A stretch of DNA of 15,168 bases, taken from the NCBI GenBank assembly GCA_029558435.1, contig JAKQEZ010000549.1:1-15168 (forward strand), given 5' to 3'. Source of the DNA: Bacteroidota bacterium. Its GTDB lineage: Bacteria > Bacteroidota > Bacteroidia > Flavobacteriales > Crocinitomicaceae. Each line of letters begins with the position of its first letter. Positions within the stretch are counted from its first letter, which is position 1. The translations under genes and the position numbers were made by a program. This document shows positions 15,041-15,168 of this stretch, one piece after another. The notes under the pieces are model-generated. The model did no database searches and was not told the DNA's origin. It saw only the letters and a list, made by a program, of their open reading frames with translations.

Positions 15041-15168
15041 CAATTGTGAACCAGCGCAATAAATATCAATAGTTGCAATTGAAAGGGTAAGCGGCAAGCT
15101 TACGTGCAGAATTGAGAATAAATCAGCGTTGAAAGCTTGCTTGCAAAAGCGGGATTGATTTCAATTCT
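15041..15168. other. start of a fourth cassette, noncoding so far
   Basis: No gene is visible before the window ends. It contains a small hairpin GTAAGC/GCTTAC (15087-15103) and an inverted pair AGAATTGA (15108-15115) with TCAATTCT (15161-15168) that reaches the window edge. The conserved leader seen in cassettes A and C is absent. Confidence 0.45.

Noticed and set aside
14757..15049. Two overlapping open frames after the HEPN gene
   Set aside because: They cover repeat H4 and attC-4, and their composition follows the repeats rather than a protein.

Overview
ORGANISM. The window looks like Bacteroidota DNA. It is AT-rich, start codons lack Shine-Dalgarno sequences, a TAnnTTTG-type promoter box lies ahead of the second restriction operon, and protein composition is Lys/Asn/Ile-rich. 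All genes are on the + strand. I see no integrase, transposase, tRNA or rRNA.

LAYOUT. The window reads as a tandem array of integron-type gene cassettes separated by four attC-like sites (7-100, 8679-8812, 10149-10280, 14907-15040). Each site has AAC at its left end, GTT at its right end, and a 12-20 nt imperfect inner stem. The strongest evidence is at the cassette ends. The 8 nt starting at the GTT before each cassette are exactly complementary to the 8 nt ending in AAC of that cassette's own downstream attC, in three cassettes out of three. The left and right ends of any single attC do not match. This is the expected pattern for cassettes that circularise and insert at G/TT.

CASSETTE A (94-8805, about 8.7 kb) holds a complete type I restriction-modification operon: hsdM (453-2261), hsdS (2261-3664) and hsdR (3661-6699), with overlapping junctions between the three. 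An ABC/SMC-type ATPase of unknown function follows (6703-8451). CASSETTE B (8806-10273, about 1.5 kb) holds two GNAT acetyltransferases. CASSETTE C (10274-15033, about 4.8 kb) holds a second, unrelated restriction system. Its first gene (10471-12255) joins a PD-(D/E)xK nuclease-like domain to an N6-adenine methyltransferase. A specificity subunit (12321-13622) lies in the -1 frame, and a HEPN-motif protein follows (13624-14766). A fourth cassette begins at 15034.

HOW THE GENES WORK TOGETHER. Both restriction operons end with an extra gene that could act as a second line of defence: an ATPase with a C-terminal R-x3-E...H pattern in A, and a HEPN protein with an R-x4-H motif in C. In C, a T TTT TTC slippery sequence, the stop of the first gene, and a strong stem-loop 6 nt downstream suggest programmed -1 frameshifting that would yield a single roughly 1050-residue nuclease-methyltransferase-specificity protein. 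Both restriction operons are also bracketed by a second structured repeat (H1-H4). Its connecting sequences are conserved while its two stems vary with preserved pairing. Type I-sized operons as integron cassettes, with possible frameshift fusion and RNase-like add-ons, are the main novelty candidates.
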